From: Artemia franciscana
Lineage: Eukaryota > Arthropoda > Branchiopoda > Anostraca > Artemiidae
Length of the DNA stretch: 64,000 bases
Direction: 5' to 3'
NCBI RefSeq assembly: GCF_032884065.1
Contig: NC_088863.1
Location: 68,295,925 to 68,359,924, forward strand
In this document: piece after piece, positions 1 to 12,795 of the stretch
Layout: each line of letters opens with the position of its first letter
Numbering within the stretch: position 1 is the first letter of the stretch
Notes under the pieces: model-generated
Databases searched by the model: none
The model's input: the letters and a program-made list of their open reading frames with translations, nothing else
Told to the model about the DNA's origin: nothing
Translations under genes and position numbers: made by a program

Positions 1-221
1 GTAAAAAAGCATCTATTTCGTAGCCTTTTCCCTTACTACTCCTACGTTTAAAATGTTCAAGTAAAATCAAAATTTTTACTAAATGTTATTATAACAATGG
101 ACGACTCTAAAAGTCCACTCCAATTTTGTATTTATCACCAGATCCGAGGTGAAACCGTAAATAAAGAATGATCTGTTCTGATAGTAACTGAAACTCTAAA
201 AAACAGGTTGTGTTAACAATA

Positions 222-310
222 TATACTATTACTGCTAGTAAACTCACTGGAGCACCAAGCCACCTGAACCCAACACAGCAGCGTCTGCTACTTGTCCATC
301 TCAACCTATA
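222..310 (-). mobile_element. 3' end fragment of an RTE-like LINE
   Basis: Read on the minus strand this matches the last ~20 codons of the intact LINE at 57560-60484: both have a CVG.R.LGA.VS-type ending. The following bases, a decayed TA(G/C)-rich stretch, correspond to that element's (TAG)n tail. The fragment is 5'-truncated, as is usual for LINE insertions, and has no coding capacity. The match was made by eye between the two places in this window. Confidence 0.7.
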
Positions 311-1138
311 CTATACCCAATTTGATGCCACATGGGGATTCTATTTAATGATAAACGATCGCAGATATGAAATTTTCTTTCGTTTTTTCATAACAAAAAG
401 CAGAATTTTGCATATTTCAAAGTTGTTGCACGCGTGTTCGGTCCAAAGAATCGCATTTTCATGAATATGTTAATCAGTGTCAGGAAAAATAATGGATTTT
501 CTTAAAAATAATACTGTCAACTGAATTTTACTTTTTGTGTCTTAAAAACGCGGTTTCAAGACCGGTAGGATGCTCCTCAAACATGGCATAGAAATAAATT
601 ATATAAATGCAAAATGCTAGCCACAGGTGAAAAGGTTTTTTGCCCAGGATGAGTATAGAGGAGAAGACCCTTGAACATCTTTTATACAAGTGCTGGGCAC
701 TTTTTGCGAAAGAATCCTTTTTTTAGGATAAACAATTATCCAAATTTTTCAGCAATCTTGGAAAAAACCAGGAACAATTACAAAAAAGACAGACGGAAGA
801 AAGTAGTTAATTTTTATCAAGATGTTACCTTTTCTAAGCGCTATTTTTCCTCTTTTTGTGCTAATGCCTTTATGCTAACAATTCCAGTCAATTGGTAACT
901 ACATACGTTGGCCATGCTAGTGGTTAAACTCCTGTAATCTTCATACAAAATCGCAAAACTTGCAAGCAGACCGTGCCATGCAAAATTGCATGCCAAGTGG
1001 GAACACAAATCTTAACATGATCTGGTTTTTATAGAGTAACTCCTTATTTGCCCTACTGAATACTATTTTGCACTGCCTATTTGGATAAATAGATCATATA
1101 TCAATATTGCCAACATTTCTTGGGCTAAAATTGCTTAC
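311..1138. other. no recognisable feature
   Basis: AT-rich sequence downstream of the SRD5A exon at 1139-1391 (gene on the minus strand). The remaining C-terminal SRD5A exon or exons should lie at lower coordinates. I looked for the expected Y-P-x-x-R-K-x-x-I-P-F ending here and did not find it, so this is probably intron. Confidence 0.5.
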
Positions 1139-1391
1139 TTATGATGATGTAATGATCCTTGTCCAAGAAAGAGGGCTGCAAACAGAGCAAACACTGCTGC
1201 TGTTGGACTCCATGATGCTATGGCGAAGCCACTCCATTCAAGAATTTCACCAAAATAGTTGGCTCTAGTCACGGAATGGAATAGACCTTTATTTGGTATT
1301 TTATAACTTGTCTCACCGGGCTTTCTCAAGTTTTTCAGAACATGGTCCGAATGGATACTGATTATCAAACCAGAAAAGAACAGGAATAGCC
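1139..1391 (-). CDS. steroid 5-alpha-reductase (SRD5A-like), internal exon
   Basis: The 253-bp exon encodes part of 3-oxo-5-alpha-steroid 4-dehydrogenase, an ER-membrane enzyme that reduces the delta-4 double bond of 3-oxo-steroids with NADPH. The translation contains the family signature: IHSDHVLKNLRKPGET, YKIPNKGLFHSVTRANYFGE, then ILEWSGFAIASWS and a hydrophobic run ending LHHHK. This matches the NLRKPG.TGYKIP.GGLF....AN.FGE..EW block of animal SRD5A1/2. Splice sites fit: the acceptor follows a T-rich tract and ends TTTTTAG, and the donor reads GTAAGC. The exon begins with two bases and ends with two bases of split codons. Joined to the exon at 14442-14609 the seam reads DLRFVLG|LFLFFSG, aligning without gap to the family. 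The final exon is outside the window. Whether it acts on ecdysteroids or other steroids here is unknown. Confidence 0.93.
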
Positions 1392-2408
1392 CTAAAAATA
1401 GACATGGATTGGAAAATTGACTAAATAAGCTCAGCATTAGTTGAATAGCATAATATTAAAACTTAAGCTCTCCTTACGAATTTTTTTAATGCTTATTGGG
1501 CAGACCCGAAGGAGGAGCTATTTTCAAATAAACTGCAACTAGAACTGAGCCAAAGCACTAAGAAATGCCTCCTAACAGAAAAAGAAGAATAAACTTCTTA
1601 GGGACATAGTGACAACATAACTGGATTATCATTATAGTATTCTGAAGGAATAGCAGAAGTCTTCTCCGAGGGTAGGAAGTGGTCTTTCACAATTCTGGTA
1701 AGAACAATGTAATATCCGAACTTTGATTTTCCCATGGGAGAATTTGGGTAAACCTAATCCTATGAATGTTGAGAAAATGTGCAGGCGTTTTTAGTAAACG
1801 TTTCGGGAAAATTGTAATATATTATTCTATGGGATTTGACTAGATTTCTTATTTAGGGTTTGTTATAGGAATGGGCGCAAATGGAACTTAAAACTTTTTC
1901 CAGACTTTTTTTTTCAGGGAATAATATTTTTCAAAGGCCAAAATATTTGATTGATTCTCTACTTTATATTTTACGATTTCTAAGAATAATCAATGCCCAA
2001 CGGTATGTTTCAGAAGCCAGTTTACTTAATTAGAAGTAAAGAAGGTTATTTGGTCCAATAGGCAAAAAAGAAGCGCAAAGTATATTCTTCGGCAAGGTTA
2101 GTTGACTTTACAAGCAATTCTTTATCGCAGGCTTTTCTTTTTCGGTAGCAAAATAGGCTTTAAAAACAGTAGATAAATTGGATAAGACGGACCAAGACTA
2201 CGCAATACAGTCTAGTAAATTTATAGTTAAAAATAACTATGCAATAATCATATTAGCAAATTATGAAAAAAAATCTAAACAATACTATATTTTTTCCGTT
2301 CAATATAATGGGTATCAATTAAGGACATTTGAATGGTAAAGAAAATACTAGTTACTTCCAAAATAAGTCCCAACGCATATGACCGTATTTGGGACAATCT
2401 CCAAGAAA
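1392..2408. other. SRD5A intron, unannotated part
   Basis: Start of the ~13 kb intron between the two SRD5A exons. AT-rich; I see no coding or repeat structure before the composite repeat begins near 2409. Confidence 0.5.
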
Positions 2409-5180
2409 AACAAGAGCTAAGAGCTCATATGGCACTTGTGACGAGGCGAGAAGAGCTAAGAGCCAAGAGATCATATGGTATGAGCTCTAACGAGATTCTA
2501 TGAATCAATAGATTGATTTAAAAAGGAAAATAAGAGGCTTAATGCCGGTCAAGATTTAAAATAAGAGCTCTGAGTCACAAAGTCCTTCTAAATATCAAAA
2601 TTCATTAAGATCCGATCACCCACTCGTAAGTTATAAATACCTAATTTTTTCTAATTTTTCCTCTCCCTTTTGGCCCCCAGATGGTCAAATCTGGGAAAAC
2701 GACTTTATCAAGTCAAATTGTGCAGCTCCCTGACACGCCAACCAATTTTCATCGCCCTAGCACGTCCAGAAGCACCGAACTCGCCAAATCACTGAACCCC
2801 TCCCCCCAACTCCCCCAAAGAGAGCGAATCCAGTACGATTCTGTAAATCACGTATCAAAGACATTTGTTTATTCTATCCACCAAGCTTCATCCGATTCCT
2901 ACACTCCAAGTGTTTTTCCAAGATTTCCCCCTCCAAATCCCCACAATGTCAAAAGATCCGGTCGGGATTTGAAATAACAGCTCTGAGACATGAATTCCTT
3001 CTAAAAATCAAATTTCATTAAGATTTGATCATCTATTCGTAAGATATAAATACTCCAATTTTCATGTTTTCCAAGAATTCCGGTTCCCCCCTCCAACTCC
3101 CCCGAATGTCACAGGATCTGGTCGGAATTTGAAATTAGAACTTTAAAGCACAAGATCCTTCTAAATATTAAATTTCATTAAGATCTGGTCACCCTTTCAT
3201 AAGTTACAAATACCTCAATTTTCAATATTACCCCCCCCCCCCAATTCCACCAAGGAGAGCAGATCCGGTCCAGTTATGTCAGTCACGTATCTTAGACAGG
3301 TTTCTATTCTTCCCATCCAGTTTCATCCTGATCTCACCGCTTTAAGTATTTTCTAAGATTTCCGGTCCCCCCAACTGCCCCCCCCCCAATTACGCTTGAT
3401 CCGGTTGAGATTTAAAATAAGATATCGGAGTTACGAGGTCCTTCTAAATATGAAGTTTCATGAAGATCCGATCACTCCTTCGTAAGTTAAAAATACGTCA
3501 TTTTTCTTATTTTTCAGAATTACCCCCCCCCCCCCCCGCAATTGAGCGGATCCGTTTCAATTATGTAAATCACGTATGCAAGACTTCTGCTTATTTTTCC
3601 AACCAAGTTTCATCCCAATCCCTCCAATCTAAGCGTTTCCCATCATTTTAGGTTTCCCCACCCCAAACTTCCCCCAATGTCAACAGATCCGGTCAGGATT
3701 TAAAATAAGAGCTTGGAGACACGATATCCTTCTAAAAATCAAATTTCATGGAGATCCAATCATCCGTTCGTAAGTTTAAAATACCTCATTTTTTCTAATT
3801 TTTCAGAATTAACCCCCACAACTACCCCAAAGAGAGCGGATCCGTTCTGGTTATGTCAATCATGTATCTAGGACTCGTGTTTTTTTTTTCACCAAGTTTC
3901 ATCCCGATCCCTCCACTCTAAGTGTTTTCCAATTTTTAGGTTTCTCCCTCCCAACTCCCCCCCCCCCAATGTTACCAGATCCGGTCGGGTTTAAAATAAG
4001 AGCTCTGAGCCACGATATCCTTCTAAATATCAAATTTCATTGAGATCCGATCACCCGTTCGTAAGTTAAAAATACCTCATTTTTTTATTTTTCAGAAATA
4101 ACCCCCCCCCCACCCCAACTACCCAAAAGAGAGCGGATCCGTTCCGTTTATGTCAATCATCTATCTAGGACTTGTGTTTGTTTTTCCCACCATGTTTCAT
4201 CCCGATCCCTCCACTCTACGTGTTTTCCAAGTATTAGGTTTCCCCCTCCCAACTCCCCGCCCCCATCACCAGATGCGGTCGGAATTTAAAATAAGAGCTC
4301 TAAGACACGATATCCTTCTAAACATCAATTTCATTGAGATCCGATCACCCGTTCGTAAGTTGAAAATACCTCATTTTTCTAATTTTTAAGAATTACTCCC
4401 CCCCCCAACTACCCTAAAGAGAGCAAATCAGTTCCGATTATGTCAATCATGTATCTGGGACTTGCGCTTATTTTTCCCATCAAGTTTCATCCCAATCCCT
4501 CCACTCTAAGTGTTTTCCAAGATTTTAGGTTTCCCCCTCCAACTCCCCCCAATGTCATCAGACCCAGTCGGGACTTAAAATAAGAGCTCTGAGACACAAT
4601 ATCATTCCAAACATCAAATTTCATTAAGATCCAATCACCTGCTCATAAGTTAAAAATACTTCATTTTTTCTATTTTTTCCGAATTAACCGGCCCCTACTC
4701 CCCCCCCCAGATGGTCAAATCGGGAAAACGACTATTTCTAATTTAATCTGGTCCGGTCCCTGATACGCTTGCCAAATTTCATCGTCCTAGCTTACCTGGA
4801 AGTGCCTAAAGTAGCAAAACCGGGACTTTAGGTTTTCCCCCTCCAACTCCCCCCAATGTCATCAGATCCGGTCGGGATTTAAAATAAAAGCTCTGAGACA
4901 CAATATCATTCCAAACATCAAATTTCATTAAGATCCAATCACCCGCTGATAAGTTAAAAATACTTCATTTTTTCTATTTTTTGCGAATTAACCGGGCCCC
5001 CACCTCCCCCAGATGGTCAAATCGGGAAAACGACTATTTCTAATTTAATCTGGTCTAGTCCCTGATACGCTTGCCAAATTTCATCGTCCTAGCTTACCTG
5101 GAAGTGCCTAAAGTAGCAAAACCAGGACCCACAGAATTGGCGATTGCTATATGTCACTTCGTTAATACCAAGTGCCATAA
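2409..5180. repeat. composite dispersed repeat with ~290-bp internal tandem units (copy 1)
   Basis: Starts ACAAGAGCTAAGAGCTCA and is framed by an 11-bp inverted pair, TATGGCACTTG at 2428-2438 and CAAGTGCCATA at 5169-5179. Inside, a phrase ending CGTAAGTTAAAAATAC recurs about every 290 bp (near 2627, 3483, 3770, 4064, 4347, 4648, 4949), each followed by a C-rich run and a TTTCAT(C/T)..GATC phrase. Other copies lie at 18809-20773 (same inverted pair) and 11777-12185 (partial). Short open frames in it are interrupted differently in each unit, so I do not call genes. The class is unknown; a DNA transposon with decayed inverted ends is one reading. Confidence 0.8.
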
Positions 5181-6583
5181 AAACGAACAATTGAATACAA
5201 TTAAAATACTTTTGTGCAATCCAAAACGTGGCTCAGACGAAAGTAACTCAATTGTATATATGCACTGCATAATGGACTGTTATTTTATAGTTCTGTTATT
5301 ATTATACGATTTCTTTTAGTTCTTTAGCGTTTTCGAGGAACTACTCAATTTAGTAACTACTTGATTTGGCTTTTGAGTTTTGTATACTGTTTGTCTTATT
5401 TTTCCCACCGTGTTTAAGCTAGCAAAATATTAGCAGTATACTTTTTTTTTCTGTGAACTAGCATAAAGTTCCGTTTCTGATTATTTTGAGGAATCATAGG
5501 CAGCGCAATAGCACTGAAACAACATAAAGAACGATTGCAAAGAGCGGTATTGGCACAAAGTATTATTTATTTAATTTTAGTTTTTTTTCTAAGAACAGGG
5601 AAAAAATTATCGAAGGGGTTGTCGTAAAAACTTCAAAAAATGCTCATTCGACAGAAAATTGAGAGGGCTAGTGGCCTTTAAATAGTCAAAAATATCAAAG
5701 GGAAGCTAACTCCTCTCCCAAACAGTCATGAAAAAGACAACTGCACGAAAGGCCGATGGTTAGGAAAATGTCGCAGTGGAAGAATGCCAAAGGCAATGTG
5801 GACCCAAAATAGTGCCGGTCCGTTTTTAGAAGCTTCCAATTGTCCCAGCTCCTAGTTGGCTCAAAGATTTCTGTATCTACAGAATGAGAAAATTCGTCTT
5901 GCTGTTAGCCAGTGAACTGACACCAATCTAGAATCAGTAAGCCATGTTCCTCTACAATCTTCGAAATTCATCATGAGAGCCTTGGAGCAAACAAGAAGTT
6001 GGAAAGTATTTTTTGAAATCTCAACCTAATCAAAACATGTCTCGCCACTTGCATAGAAATTGTCAAAGCTGACGAAGACAATCCCTGCCACTGTGTTACG
6101 TTCCGTAGTACAGATTTACACTTTTAACACCAAGTCAGGGTCAAGCCTATGTTTCCCCTAAGTATGGACCAAGCTTTGCATTGATTCACGACTGAGCTTA
6201 TTTTAATACCGAGCCAGACAGTAGGCTAGGCTTTCCTTGTTTTAACACTGAGCAGGGACTTGGCTCATTTTTCGCAGTATGTCACCGAAAATTCCATGAC
6301 TTGGACTTAACCCATTTTTTTGTATTAAGGCAGGACTTAGCTCTCTGGGGGAATAATGGAAAACTACGCAGTTTCGACTTATTTACGCGCGTTTTTACAC
6401 AAAAGTGCCACCCAGACTATCTCATTCTGGAAAATAGGCTACTCAGGGCCTGTTTTGTCTTTGTCCCTAGCGCCCAGGGTTACCTATGGTCATATAGATT
6501 GAAAATTCTTGTATGATTCCGGTTCAAATAAGGTAGAGAATAACTACCTACTAAAAAGTTGGCAGCGAAGGGTAGAAGGGTGG
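5181..6583. other. SRD5A intron, no recognisable feature
   Basis: Unique-looking AT-rich sequence between the composite repeat and the hAT element. No open frame resembles a known protein. Confidence 0.4.
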
Positions 6584-6591
6584 GTTCGGAG
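6584..6591. repeat. 8-bp target site duplication (left) of hAT element
   Basis: GTTCGGAG immediately outside the left terminus CAGTGCTG; an identical copy lies at 12788-12795 immediately outside the right terminus. Eight bases is the duplication length of hAT transposons. Confidence 0.85.
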
Positions 6592-6746
6592 CAGTGCTGC
6601 AACAAGTACTCCAAATTTTTACTTAAGTATCAAGTATTAAGTGCTCATTATTTTTTACTTAAATATCAAGTAATAAGTACTTTCCAAATTCTTATATAAC
6701 GGTATTATATACGTATAATTATTATATACGGTATAATTCTTATAAC

Positions 6747-7260
<514 letters not shown>

Positions 7261-7544
7261 GTGTGTGTGCCTGATTGCATTTAAGAAAGGATATATTTTG
7301 TCTCTTTCATTTAAAAAGGTGTATTTTGTCATATAATTTCGTTTCCTTTTTTTCAGCTAGCAGAACGTCCAAAGGACTTTGAACTTAGAAGTTTAAATTT
7401 GTTAATTTATTACTGTGTTTGTGATACAACATTCTATGTTTTTATTGTTTTGTACTATTTTTTCTATTCTTATTTTTGTAAAAGAAGAGATGGCTTTCCA
7501 AATATATATCTCTCTTGGAAATCTTAATCAAGAACCAGAATTAC

Positions 7545-8358
7545 CGTTTTATCGTTTTTAACCGTTTCCCTTGTTCGGCTGGTAAACACCCAATGAAGTC
7601 CAAGAAAATAATCTTAACCAATTTTCAACACAACGGCTTGCAAGGAAAAGACTCAAAATGTTTAAGCGCAGTCAAAAAACTCTTGATTGGATCAGACATA
7701 TCACATGACAGGATTAACACAGTGTACGTAGAGTTTAACTTCTGGCGATTAGTGTTCAATCAAATCTGGCACATTTGAAAAAATACAGGGTTTTTCTGAA
7801 ACATGTGGGAATGATGGAAAAAATCTTGAAAGTATTGTTTTCCATTCTTTGGCTGGTAAACACCCAACGAAGTCCAAAAAATAATCTGAACCAATTTTCA
7901 ACACAGCGGCTCGAAAGAAAAAGACTTTCAAAACAATTAAGTGCAGTCAAAAAATTCGTGATTGGATCAGACAGATCACATGACAGGATTAACACAGTGC
8001 ACGTAGAGTTGAACTTCTGGTGATTAGTGTTCAGGCAAATCTGGCATGATTGAAAAAATACACGGTTATTCTGAAACATGTGGGAATGATAAAAGAAAAA
8101 TATTGAAAATATTTTTTCCCTTGTTTGGCTGGTAGACACCCAACGAAGTCCAAAAAATAATCTGAACCAATTTTCAACACAGCGGCTTGAAAGAAAAAGA
8201 CTATCAAAACAATTAAGTGCAGTCGAAAAACTTCTGATTGGATCAGACAGATCACATGAAAGGATTAATACAGTGCACATAGAGTTGAACTTCTGGCGAT
8301 TAGTGTTCAGTCAAATCTGGCACGTTTGAAAAAATACAGGGTTATTCTGAAACATGTC
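7545..8358. repeat. ~275-bp tandem repeat, three units
   Basis: The phrase GGCTGGTAAACACCCAA(T/C)GAAG starts at 7577, 7851 and 8127, giving periods of 274 and 276 bp. The rest of each unit (AATTTTCAACACAGCGGCTT, GATTGGATCAGACA, TGGCGATTAGTGTTCA) repeats at the same spacing. The third unit is cut at about 8358, where the (AAGT)n tail of the LINE begins, so the LINE appears to have inserted here. Confidence 0.85.
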
Positions 8359-8362
8359 GGAA

Positions 8363-10890
8363 TACTTACTTACTTACTTAATGCTCTGCCGAAATGCTTC
8401 CAGCGTCGAGAGTGATGTGACATGGTGCCTCCATTTGGACCAGTCTCTTGAAAGGATGTGGACATCCTCTTGAATATTTGCCATGACAAAGAAGGCACCT
8501 GTTGTGTCCTTCCATCGGGTTGGGGGACGACCCCTTGGGCGTTTCCCGCCGTGTAGCACGGGATCAAAGTCAAAAATCGTTCGTGTGGGAGTGTCGGGGG
8601 GCATGCGAATGAGATGTCCGTACCAGTGTAGTGTCCGTTGGGCGAGTTGGACTGAGAAGGGCGTTTGACCAGTTAACGCTAGGAGGTTCTCGCTGGTAAC
8701 AAAATCGTGCCAGCGTAGTCCTTCAATGCGGCAAAGGTGTTTTATTTGGGCTATATTTACGGTTCTAAGCACAGACTGAGTGGCCGGCCAAGTTTCGGCT
8801 ACATAAAGAAGCACGGATCCCACCGAAGCATTGTATATGCGCATCTTGGTCCTAAGGCTGATAGAAGGTTTCCTCCAAAGGGCACTTAGTCTTCCCACTA
8901 CTGCTGAGGCTTTGGCAATTTGGTGCATTAGATCTTTAAGGATTGATCCGTCATTTGAGAGGATAGAGCCAAGGTATGTAAATTTCTCAACAATCTCAGC
9001 TGGTTTGTCACCGACCATTAGGACTGGCGGGGGATGCGGCGAATTATGGGGTTCAACAAACATCACTTTTGTCTTCTGCCAATTAATCGACAGTCCTATC
9101 TTTAAGGCTTCATCAGCAAGGATTTGTAGGGCTTCTGTGAGCTTCGACGTAGAATCGGAGACAAGAACAAGGTCATCGGCATAGTCAGCGTCTGAAAGTA
9201 CTCTATCACCGTAATGCAACCCAAACTGGAGGTGGTTTATGGTCCGAGTCATAATGTAGTCGATGACACAGTTAAATAGTTCTGGGGCAGCAGCACAACC
9301 TGCTGCTGCCATTGACTTGCACGCACAAAAGATGGGCTGCGTCTGCCATTGACTTGCACACAGCTCTCAGTCCCTTCGCGGAGCCGCTCGAAAAGGTTGC
9401 AGTACTTCGCTGGTAGTCCCGTTGTTTTTAATATGAGCCAGAGTGATTGCCGGATGACAGAATCGAAAGCAGCCTTGAAATCCACAAAGGCAACATATGC
9501 TCTTTGTTGAAATTCTCGAGTCTTTTCTATCAGCTGCTGCATTGTGAATGTTTGCTCCACGGTGGACCTTCCTGGCATGAAGCCAGCCAGTTGAATTCTT
9601 CTTTGGCTTCTGAGAAAAGTGGTACAGCGGTCCAGGAGGGTCATAACGAAGAGCTTCCCGGGAACAGAGAGGAGTGTGATGCCACCATAGTTGGAGCAGA
9701 TTCTGCGACTGAACATGAAGCCAGCCAGTTGAATTCTTCTTTGGCTTCTGAGAAAAGTGGTACAGCGGTCCAGGAGGGTCATAACGAAGAGCTTCCCGGG
9801 AACAGAGAGGAGTGTGATGCCACCATAGTTGGAGCAGATTCTGCGACTGAACATGAAGCCAGCCTGTTGAATTCTTCTTTGGCTTCTGAGAAAAGTGGTA
9901 CAGCGGTCCAGGAGGGTCATAACGAAGAGCTTCCCGGGAACAGAGAGGAGTGTGATGCCACCATAGTTGGAGCAGATTCTGCGACTGCCTTTCCGTTTCC
10001 AGAGAGGCAGAATGATACCCGCTCGCCAGTCTTTTTGAATCCATTATGTACGAAATACTATGGAAAACAGTACTTGGAGCCGGAGAAGGGTCGCTGCCCC
10101 ACCATATTTCAGCAGTTCTGCAGGGATACCACAGACTCCTGGGGCTCGGCTGTTTTTCATCCGTTTCAGAGAATTCAAGATTTCTGTAGAGGTGAAGGGC
10201 TGGTACACACTTTCACACGGGGCCTCAAGGGTGTTGGATGCAACTTGAAGAAGGTCAGGGTCGGGCTGGCTAACATAGTCCAGGGTTAGAAGTGATCCTT
10301 CCAGGCGGACAGTTGAGCGCTCTCGTCAGTGATAATATTTCCATCATTAGATATGATCGGGCCTAGAGAGGATGGCTTTCCATCTGTAAGATCCCGAAGG
10401 TGTTTGTGCAAAGCGCATGTGTCACCCTTTCTAGCGGCCTCCTCGAGATCAGCGGCCTTTTTCTCGGTGAACAGCTTTCTGTCTCTGTGGAGGAATTTAT
10501 TTCTTACGCCATTTAGACGTCTGTAGGTAACCATGTCCTTCGCTAGGCGTGCTTTGCGACGCTGTTCAATAATATCTAGAGTTTCCTGCGATATCCAGGA
10601 CTTTTTTCTGGGCTTCAGACGACCGATAGTACTTTCGGCCGAAAGCAATACGCCGTCCATGAATAGTTTCCATGCTTCTTCAGATTCTGAAATTTGACCA
10701 AGACAGTCAAAACGGTTTGAGATGGAGACAGCATAGACCTGGCACGTGTTGGAGTTTGTGAGATTGTTCAGGTCTAATTTGGAAGGACGGTGGTCACTTT
10801 TCTGGGCTTTCAGGCGTAGTCTAAGGTTGGAAACGACAAGCCTGTGGTCGGTGTTTCCCAATTCTGCACTTCTGTAAGTTCGGCACCTTT
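8363..10890 (-). pseudogene. RTE-like LINE endonuclease/reverse transcriptase, broken
   Basis: Minus-strand remnant of a non-LTR retrotransposon gene. From the 5' side (high coordinates): the last endonuclease motif (GNTDHRLVVS near 10845); a linker; the RT start (PAELLKYGG near 10110, then DWRAGIILPLWKRKG); RT core blocks (SNYGGITLLSVPGK, AGFMPGRS, FVDFKAAFDSV); the catalytic DADYADDLVLV near 9190; and a C-terminal domain with GKRPRGRPPTRWKD. The tail is (AAGT)n at 8363-8380, and the stop codon TAA sits inside it. Damage seen: 5' truncation of the endonuclease near 10890, a stop and deletion near 10286, a TAA near 10050, an in-frame triplication at 9579-9987, and a rearrangement with frameshift near 9300-9350 that removes the usual G-V-x-Q-G motif. 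It cannot encode an active enzyme. Confidence 0.9.
9579..9987 (-). repeat. 138-bp in-frame triplication inside LINE RT
   Basis: Three copies start at 9579, 9717 and 9855, spaced exactly 138 bp (46 codons), so the reading frame is kept. Each encodes the RT segment from CSNYGGITLLSVPGK to RSQRRIQ(L/Q)AGFM. Copies differ by only a base or two, so the amplification is recent or homogenised. The outermost copy (nearest 9987) joins the normal upstream RT sequence and the innermost joins AGFMPGRS. Confidence 0.92.
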
Positions 10891-11107
10891 AAAAGGAAAC
10901 TGCCTCAAGTTTTTAAGTTAAATTTCAGACACGCTATGAAAATGTATGGCATCTATATCCTTTGGCTGGTTTTCACTCAAGCAGGCCGCATTGTGTGTAG
11001 TCAATTCAGATGGTCGGTAAAACTCCCTACAAACATATATTATAAAATCACGGGCCTGCAGCAAGTCCGCTGATTCAGACGTATTCCATATGGATGGTCA
11101 AATTGCA

Positions 11108-11700
11108 GAATGAATGAATGAATGAATGAACTTTATCATCCGTGAAAGTATAAGAAAAAACACAAAGTATGGAGTATTATAAATAAACAAAAACGAAAAC
11201 AATAAAGAGCAAGAAAAAATTCAAACTAACAAAAGACAACATGGACTAATTAACCAGTATCAATATGGATAAAACGATCCAGAGGGTCGTAAACGTGAAT
11301 AAAGTAGATAGTCTTTTTACAGTGGAAAGTGTTGTGGAAGTAGTGGAAAGTGTTGGACCGAAACACAGACCAAGCCAACTAACTAAAGAAGAACATGGCA
11401 GAATTGCCGTCCCAGCAGCGAATGGAGCGACCGCATAAGGGTTATTAAAACAAATAAACTCGCATTTAGACGCATTAACTGACAGTCCAATCTTAGATAG
11501 CACATTGATTAATATTGTAAAATTGGAAAGCAATCCACGGCGAGTCTGGGCAACAAGAAGAACGTCGTCTGCATATGCAACAGAAGACAAACAGAATATT
11601 ACCGTAAGAAACGGAACTTTTAAGGGGACGCAGGTACGATGCAAGCACACATTTAAATATACTAGAAGACAATACGGCAGAAGTTGCAACCTATCTATTT
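11108..11700 (-). pseudogene. LINE reverse transcriptase fragment with (ATTC)n tail
   Basis: The minus-strand frame contains SVAYADDVLLVAQ (RT catalytic block) followed by a matching thumb-side stretch with IGLSVNASKCEFICFNN, then a stop at 11246. On the 3' side lies (ATTC)n at 11108-11130 (GAATGAATGAATG on the plus strand), the kind of short-repeat tail used by CR1/L2-like LINEs. It is a different family from the LINE at 8363-10890 (different core sequence and tail). It is strongly 5'-truncated near 11700. Confidence 0.75.
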
Positions 11701-11776
11701 CTAGCAGCAGTTTTCATACCATGAAGTGGCAAAACTTTGAGACGAAGTCGAAAATCTTCTGAGAAAAAAGGAATAA

Positions 11777-12185
11777 AACAAGAGCTAAGAGTTCATATGG
11801 CACTTGTGGCGATGTCAGAAGAGCCAAGAGCTCATATGGCATGAGCTCTAGCAAAACTATAAGAATCAATAGATTAATTTAAAAGAAAAATGAGAGGCTT
11901 AATGTTGGTCGGCATTTAAAATAAGAGCTCTGAGACACAAGGTCCTTTTAAATATCAAAATTCATTAAGATCCGATCACCCCCTCACTAGTTAAAAATAC
12001 CTCTTTTTTCTAATTTTTCCTCTCCCTTCAGCCCCCCCCCCCCTCCAGATGGTTGAATCGGGAAAATCAACTTTATCAAGTCAATTTGTGCAGGTCCCTG
12101 ACACGCCCACCAATTTTCATTGTCTTAGCACGTCCAAAAGTACCGAACTTGCCAAAGCACTGGACCCCCCTAAACCCCAAGCAAT
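11777..12185. repeat. composite dispersed repeat (partial copy 2)
   Basis: Same start as copies at 2409 and 18809 (AACAAGAGCTAAGAGTTCAT) and the same first internal unit, ending at about 12185 after the C-rich run and CACGTCCAAAAGTACCGAAC. The remaining tandem units are missing. Confidence 0.8.
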
Positions 12186-12452
12186 GCTCCACAGAAATCT
12201 GGTTCAGTTGAGAAGATGACAAAACACAAACACTAATGTCTGAAATATAAGCCCAAATTGACTACAGTATGCAACATTTAGCACAAAACAAGGGATTTTA
12301 GTTCACTGTCGACCCAGTGAACTGTGAAATAATTTCAATTTTCTTTGTTATATAACTTTTAAACAAAAATTAAACTAAGTGTTAATCGTACTATAATTTT
12401 TTTCGTCAAAAACAATACCTTATTTCATATCCAAAATAGGGCATGGAGCTAT

Positions 12453-12592
12453 ATCTGAGTTTACTCTAAATCTAAAGGGTGATGTTTTCTTGTACATTGC
12501 CAAAGCACAGACACAAAAGCTAAATCTGAGTTTGCTCTAAATCTGAAAGGTGATGTTTTCTTGTACATTGCCAAAGCACACACACACAAAAT
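12453..12592. repeat. 71-bp tandem duplication
   Basis: ATCTGAGTTT(A/G)CTCTAAATC begins at 12453 and again at 12524; the whole unit through TTGTACATTGCCAAAGCACA is repeated with few changes. It lies just inside the right subterminal zone of the hAT element. Confidence 0.85.
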
Positions 12593-12787
12593 TTTCGAGT
12601 CAAAGGTAAAGTATTTGAAAAACAAGTACATTGAAAGTATCTTAAGTAATAAGTATTTCGTAATCTTACTTAAATATCAAGTAATAAGTACACCCTCGAG
12701 TTTTTACTTAAGTACAAGTACAAGTAATGGAAAATTTTACTTAAGTAGTGCTTCAAGTAAAAGTGCTTCAAGTAAGTGACAGCACTG

Positions 12788-12795
12788 GTTCGGAG
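12788..12795. repeat. 8-bp target site duplication (right) of hAT element
   Basis: GTTCGGAG directly after the right terminus ...CAGCACTG; identical to 6584-6591. Confidence 0.85.

Noticed and set aside
2681..5319. Series of short plus frames in the composite repeat as a repetitive protein gene
   Set aside because: Frames change from unit to unit because of C-run length changes; no shared reading frame across units.
7515..8280. Open frames on both strands in the 275-bp tandem repeat
   Set aside because: Both strands are open because of repeat composition; neither resembles a known protein.
9447..10289. 280-codon plus-strand frame
   Set aside because: Antisense of the broken LINE; its repeats are the 138-bp triplication read backwards, while the minus strand shows real RT motifs.
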